From: DAIRVC01 sp036803025
Lineage (GTDB): Bacteria; Chloroflexota; Anaerolineae; Anaerolineales; E44-bin32
Direction: 5' to 3'
Assembly: GCA_036803025.1 (NCBI GenBank)
Contig: DAIRVC010000135.1
Span: 1 to 7,559 of the forward strand
DNA: 7,559 bases
The position numbers and the translations under genes were made by a program. Within the stretch, counting starts at the first letter, position 1. Every line of letters begins with the position of its first letter. The notes beneath the pieces are model-generated. The model was not told where the DNA came from. It worked only from the letters and a program-made list of their open reading frames with translations, and made no database searches. Positions 4,867-7,559 of the stretch are shown one piece after another.

Positions 4867-7482
4867 ATCGGCGTCGAACGCAACCGTCGGCGTGACGGTC
4901 GCCGCTGGCGCCGATTCGGTAATCATCTGTGTCGGCAGGGGTTCGGCCGTGGCGGTCGGCGCCAGGTTTTCGGCGACGGCGAGGCTCTGGGTGCCGGATC
5001 CGGCTTGACCGCTGTCGATCGAGGCGAACACCAACTCCGCCTGACGGGGGTCGATGCCGCTCCTCAGCCCGGGCCCGATGTAGACCACACCCAACTTCCC
5101 CTGGCCGGTGGGGGTGGCAGCCAGCGCCCGGATCTCAGACGCTTGCTCGGCCCGCAGAGGCAAAGCCTCACGCCGCGACCAGCCTTGCCCGGTCCACAGG
5201 CTGTAGTCCAGCACCGGCCCGGCACCTTCGACTTGAACTGTCTGGAGGAGATGCATGCGGACACCGCCATCCACCAGCACGGTCGCCGGTCCGACGGCGC
5301 TGTCCGTCGCCGATAGGAAGTGCCGCTCCTCCCACTCCTGCCCGCCGTCAGGGGAAAGCATGTGCCAGGTGCTTGTGCGCTGGCCGTGGGTCTCCTGCCA
5401 GATGAGATGAACACTGCCATCCAATGCGACAAGCGCACTCCACTCGGACGAGCGATCGATCAGCCTGACCGACGGCGACCACGTCTCACCCAAATCCGCA
5501 GAGCGCGAGTAGTACACGGCCAATGGACCCACCCCGCCGGGAAGCGTCGAGCAGGTCCAGGCCAGGTGCAGGGTGCCGGTGCTGTCGATTGCCAGACTGG
5601 GGCGCTCGACAAGGTCGCAGCCGCTGCTGGCGGCATCGAACGCCTGCCCGGGCGCCACCCACGTCTGCCCCTCATCGGACGACGCGGCGACGTACACGCC
5701 GCGGCCCTCATTGGCCGGGACGACGTAGGCCAGGAAGTACTCGCCCGAGGGGCCGACCGCCAGCTGCGCCTCGCGCCCGGCGGGATCGATCCCCTCCGCT
5801 GGCAGCGGATCCGACCAGCCGGCAACGCTCCCCGCCTCCAATGTGCTCGTCCAACTCTGGAAGAGCTCACCGTTCACACCGCCGCCCCACACGGCCGTAA
5901 GCCGATCAGCCTGGTCAAACCCGGCTGTCAGTGGGGCCGCCCGGCCCGGAAGGCCGCTCAGGACAAGGAAAGGACCAGACACGCCACTCGGCTCCAGGCT
6001 GGCCGAGTAGATGTCCGAGGAGGTCTGAGCCGGGTTGTCCGAGTTCTCCTGGCTCCACAGGGCGCGCAGTGCACCGCTGGCATCGCGGACGACCGCCAGA
6101 GCCAGGGCCGGACTTGGTTCCAGGGCGGCGATCCCAACCTCCGACCAACCCGAAGCGGGATCGAACCAATCCGCAACAGACTCCAGGCTGCGCTCGGTTA
6201 CCCAGACATCCCCGCCGCTTCCCTGATCGCAGCCGGCCACGAAGACACGCGCCTCGACCAGGACGGCCTGGCGGCAGCCGTACTCCACGAAGCTGTAAGT
6301 CTCGGAGTCGACGAAGTAGTCGAGGGCTTGCTGCCCTTGGGGCAGACTCCAGCGTTCGCCATCCCAGGCCACAAGCGACGCCTGCCCCTGGAGCGTCAGG
6401 AAGAAGATCGAGAAGCCCTCGTGGCTGCCCAGGTACTCGAAGCCGTCTGGGCAGCCGGCCGACTCGCCCAAGGCCGCCCGTCGCGGTGACCATGACTCGG
6501 CCTGATCGGCCGAGTAGGAATACACCAGGGTGCAGCCTCCGCCGGTGTCGGCCACCTGCCAGAGCAACAGCGGACCGCCTTCGCCGACGATGACGCGCAG
6601 CTGGCGCGGCTCCGAGTACGGCGAGGAGGCGTTCGGGCCGTCGATCTCCTGCAGCGCGCCCCAAGTGGAGCCGCCGTCCGTTGACCGCAGCAGGAAGATG
6701 CGCTTGAGCGCCGGGTTGTTCCAGCCCAGGAAGACCTCGACGGCGCTTCCCGTTTCCCCGAGGGCAACCTCCACACTCGGCAGCGGTTCGTCACCGGTGT
6801 AGATCTGCGAGGGATCGGTCGGCCGCTCGAGAAAGCGGCGGTAGTAGGTCGAACGATAGACCGGCGCCGGGAAGGACCACTCCTGCGCACCGAAGTTCGA
6901 GCGGGTGTAGTACACCCCGGCCGGCGCAGAATCGGTCTGCTCGGCTCGCAGGTAGATCACGTGCAAGCGCCCGCTCTGGTCGATGGCCGCGTCGAACGCC
7001 ACAACCGAGGTGGCGATCAGCCGCGTCGACTGCCAGGCCGTCGCCTCAGCGAAGGAGGTGGCCACGACGGAAGCGTAGCGCAAAGACCCTCGGCGATCGA
7101 TCCAGAATCCGTGGACGAGGCCGCCCGCGCCCGCAAGCAGCTGGCTCGGCCGGCCGGCGATCGGGAGGCTGACCAGCGCCGGGGCATTCCATTCGCCAGC
7201 GGCGCGCCGGGCCAGGCCGGCAACCGGGTTGCTGGCCGTCGGGCTGGCGAAGAGATCATCCCAGACCGCGATCAGGTCGCCATTGCCGAACCCGACCAGC
7301 CGGGGATTGGTCGTGCCGCCGGAATGGGAGACGTTCATCGGGACGGCCCAATCCCCCTGCAGCTCCTGCGCCGCCGCGCGAGTGGACGGAACGACGGCTC
7401 CCGACCCCAGAACCAACGACAGGGCCCAAACCGCCCGCCATATCCAACCGGCTAGCCTTTGAAGATCAATGCGACCAGACAA
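4765..7482 (-). CDS. Exported, membrane-anchored BNR/Asp-box (sialidase-like) beta-propeller protein
   Basis: With the TTG start at 7482 this protein has 905 residues. Residues 1-38 are a signal peptide: a charged n-region to Arg16, a hydrophobic core AVWALSLVLGSGAVV, and cleavage near RAAA-Q. The body is a long run of short beta-rich blades. Asp-box-like motifs are STDGGSTW (267-274), SADQAESW (324-331), SSDEGQTW (601-608), SADLGETW (661-668) and SPDGGQEW (710-717). Between them are strand motifs such as LHVIYLR, LHLAWTC and VHLIWQE. Several cysteines (for example 317, 344, 403, 418, 622 and 644) could form disulfides. A Thr/Pro/Ala-rich linker (about 838-872) leads to a transmembrane helix (about 881-900) and an RSRAR end. 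Asp boxes are structural, so they do not prove sialidase activity, and I cannot identify the Arg triad or the nucleophile Tyr. It may be a glycan-binding or hydrolytic surface protein. The longer frame, back to TTG at 7539, has no ribosome site. Confidence 0.85.
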   Translation of the reverse strand: MSGRIDLQRLAGWIWRAVWALSLVLGSGAVVPSTRAAAQELQGDWAVPMNVSHSGGTTNPRLVGFGNGDLIAVWDDLFASPTASNPVAGLARRAAGEWNAPALVSLPIAGRPSQLLAGAGGLVHGFWIDRRGSLRYASVVATSFAEATAWQSTRLIATSVVAFDAAIDQSGRLHVIYLRAEQTDSAPAGVYYTRSNFGAQEWSFPAPVYRSTYYRRFLERPTDPSQIYTGDEPLPSVEVALGETGSAVEVFLGWNNPALKRIFLLRSTDGGSTWGALQEIDGPNASSPYSEPRQLRVIVGEGGPLLLWQVADTGGGCTLVYSYSADQAESWSPRRAALGESAGCPDGFEYLGSHEGFSIFFLTLQGQASLVAWDGERWSLPQGQQALDYFVDSETYSFVEYGCRQAVLVEARVFVAGCDQGSGGDVWVTERSLESVADWFDPASGWSEVGIAALEPSPALALAVVRDASGALRALWSQENSDNPAQTSSDIYSASLEPSGVSGPFLVLSGLPGRAAPLTAGFDQADRLTAVWGGGVNGELFQSWTSTLEAGSVAGWSDPLPAEGIDPAGREAQLAVGPSGEYFLAYVVPANEGRGVYVAASSDEGQTWVAPGQAFDAASSGCDLVERPSLAIDSTGTLHLAWTCSTLPGGVGPLAVYYSRSADLGETWSPSVRLIDRSSEWSALVALDGSVHLIWQETHGQRTSTWHMLSPDGGQEWEERHFLSATDSAVGPATVLVDGGVRMHLLQTVQVEGAGPVLDYSLWTGQGWSRREALPLRAEQASEIRALAATPTGQGKLGVVYIGPGLRSGIDPRQAELVFASIDSGQAGSGTQSLAVAENLAPTATAEPLPTQMITESAPAATVTPTVAFDADPPGFGEGPLGIVAGILTAAVLIVAVFAFRSRAR

Positions 7483-7488
7483 TGGAAA

Positions 7489-7493
7489 TCCTC
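7489..7493 (-). promoter_or_regulatory. Ribosome binding site deciding a TTG start at 7482
   Basis: GAGGA is followed by a six-base spacer and TTG at 7482, and the resulting protein begins 16 residues before a hydrophobic signal-peptide core. The in-frame TTG at 7539 has no purine-rich site and would put an Arg-rich 19-residue extension before the signal peptide. Confidence 0.7.
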
Positions 7494-7559
7494 GGATGCT
7501 TTCTCGGTGCCGCCGCGCACGACGAGTGTCACTCGACAAGATCGGCGGTTCATTTGACT

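Noticed and set aside
4921..4938. LPTQM as a sortase LPXTG-like signal
   Set aside because: It lies about 28 residues before the membrane helix, whereas sortase motifs sit directly before it, and the Thr-Gly pair is absent.
5320..6489. Plus-strand open frame (389 codons) opposite the propeller gene
   Set aside because: It lies inside a minus-strand gene with clear Asp-box motifs and signal peptide, and its own translation shows no family features.
7452..7553. 33-codon ATG frame at the window's right end
   Set aside because: No ribosome site is visible in the six bases available upstream, it overlaps the start of the propeller gene in another frame, and the peptide has no recognisable feature.

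Overview
This window is GC-rich and gene-dense. All five genes I can support lie on the minus strand, so transcription runs from high to low coordinates. I infer an environmental Chloroflexota bacterium (Anaerolineae-like). The grounds are the Pro/Thr/Glu-rich linkers on secreted proteins, a sialidase-fold protein with a C-terminal membrane anchor, and a free-standing ACP/ligase/amidotransferase set. The window holds no marker gene (rRNA or similar), so this taxonomic guess is weak.

Layout in transcription order: (1) 7482-4765, a large exported beta-propeller (BNR/Asp-box, sialidase-like) protein with an N-terminal signal peptide and a C-terminal transmembrane tail. (2) 4703-4446, a small free-standing acyl/peptidyl carrier protein with a DSM phosphopantetheine site. 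(3) 4420-2885, an AMP-forming ligase of the ANL superfamily. (4) 2881-908, an asparagine-synthetase-type glutamine amidotransferase with both catalytic halves intact. (5) 750 to beyond base 1, the first 250 residues of an exported surface protein with a PTEAA-repeat linker. Gaps are 61, 25, 3 and 157 bases. No gap contains a convincing intrinsic terminator or a clear promoter, so genes 2-4 are almost certainly one operon and gene 1 may belong to it.

Function: the central trio looks like a dissociated carrier-protein pathway. The ligase activates a carboxylic or amino acid as an adenylate and loads it on the ACP. The amidotransferase releases ammonia from glutamine and makes an amide at an ATP-activated carboxyl, on the same or another molecule. 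The final product cannot be read from the sequence. Similar ligase/ACP/amidotransferase sets are known from exosortase-associated envelope loci and from natural-product clusters. Lying between two exported proteins here, the trio could serve a surface modification. The most interesting points are an Asp in the ligase at the place where amino-acid-activating enzymes hold the alpha-amino group, and a PGFG-plus-transmembrane-plus-Arg tail on the propeller protein that resembles archaeal PGF-CTERM sorting signals.

Three of the five genes begin with non-ATG codons (TTG, GTG, GTG), each supported by a well-spaced Shine-Dalgarno sequence. No RNA gene, CRISPR array, insertion sequence or attachment site was seen.
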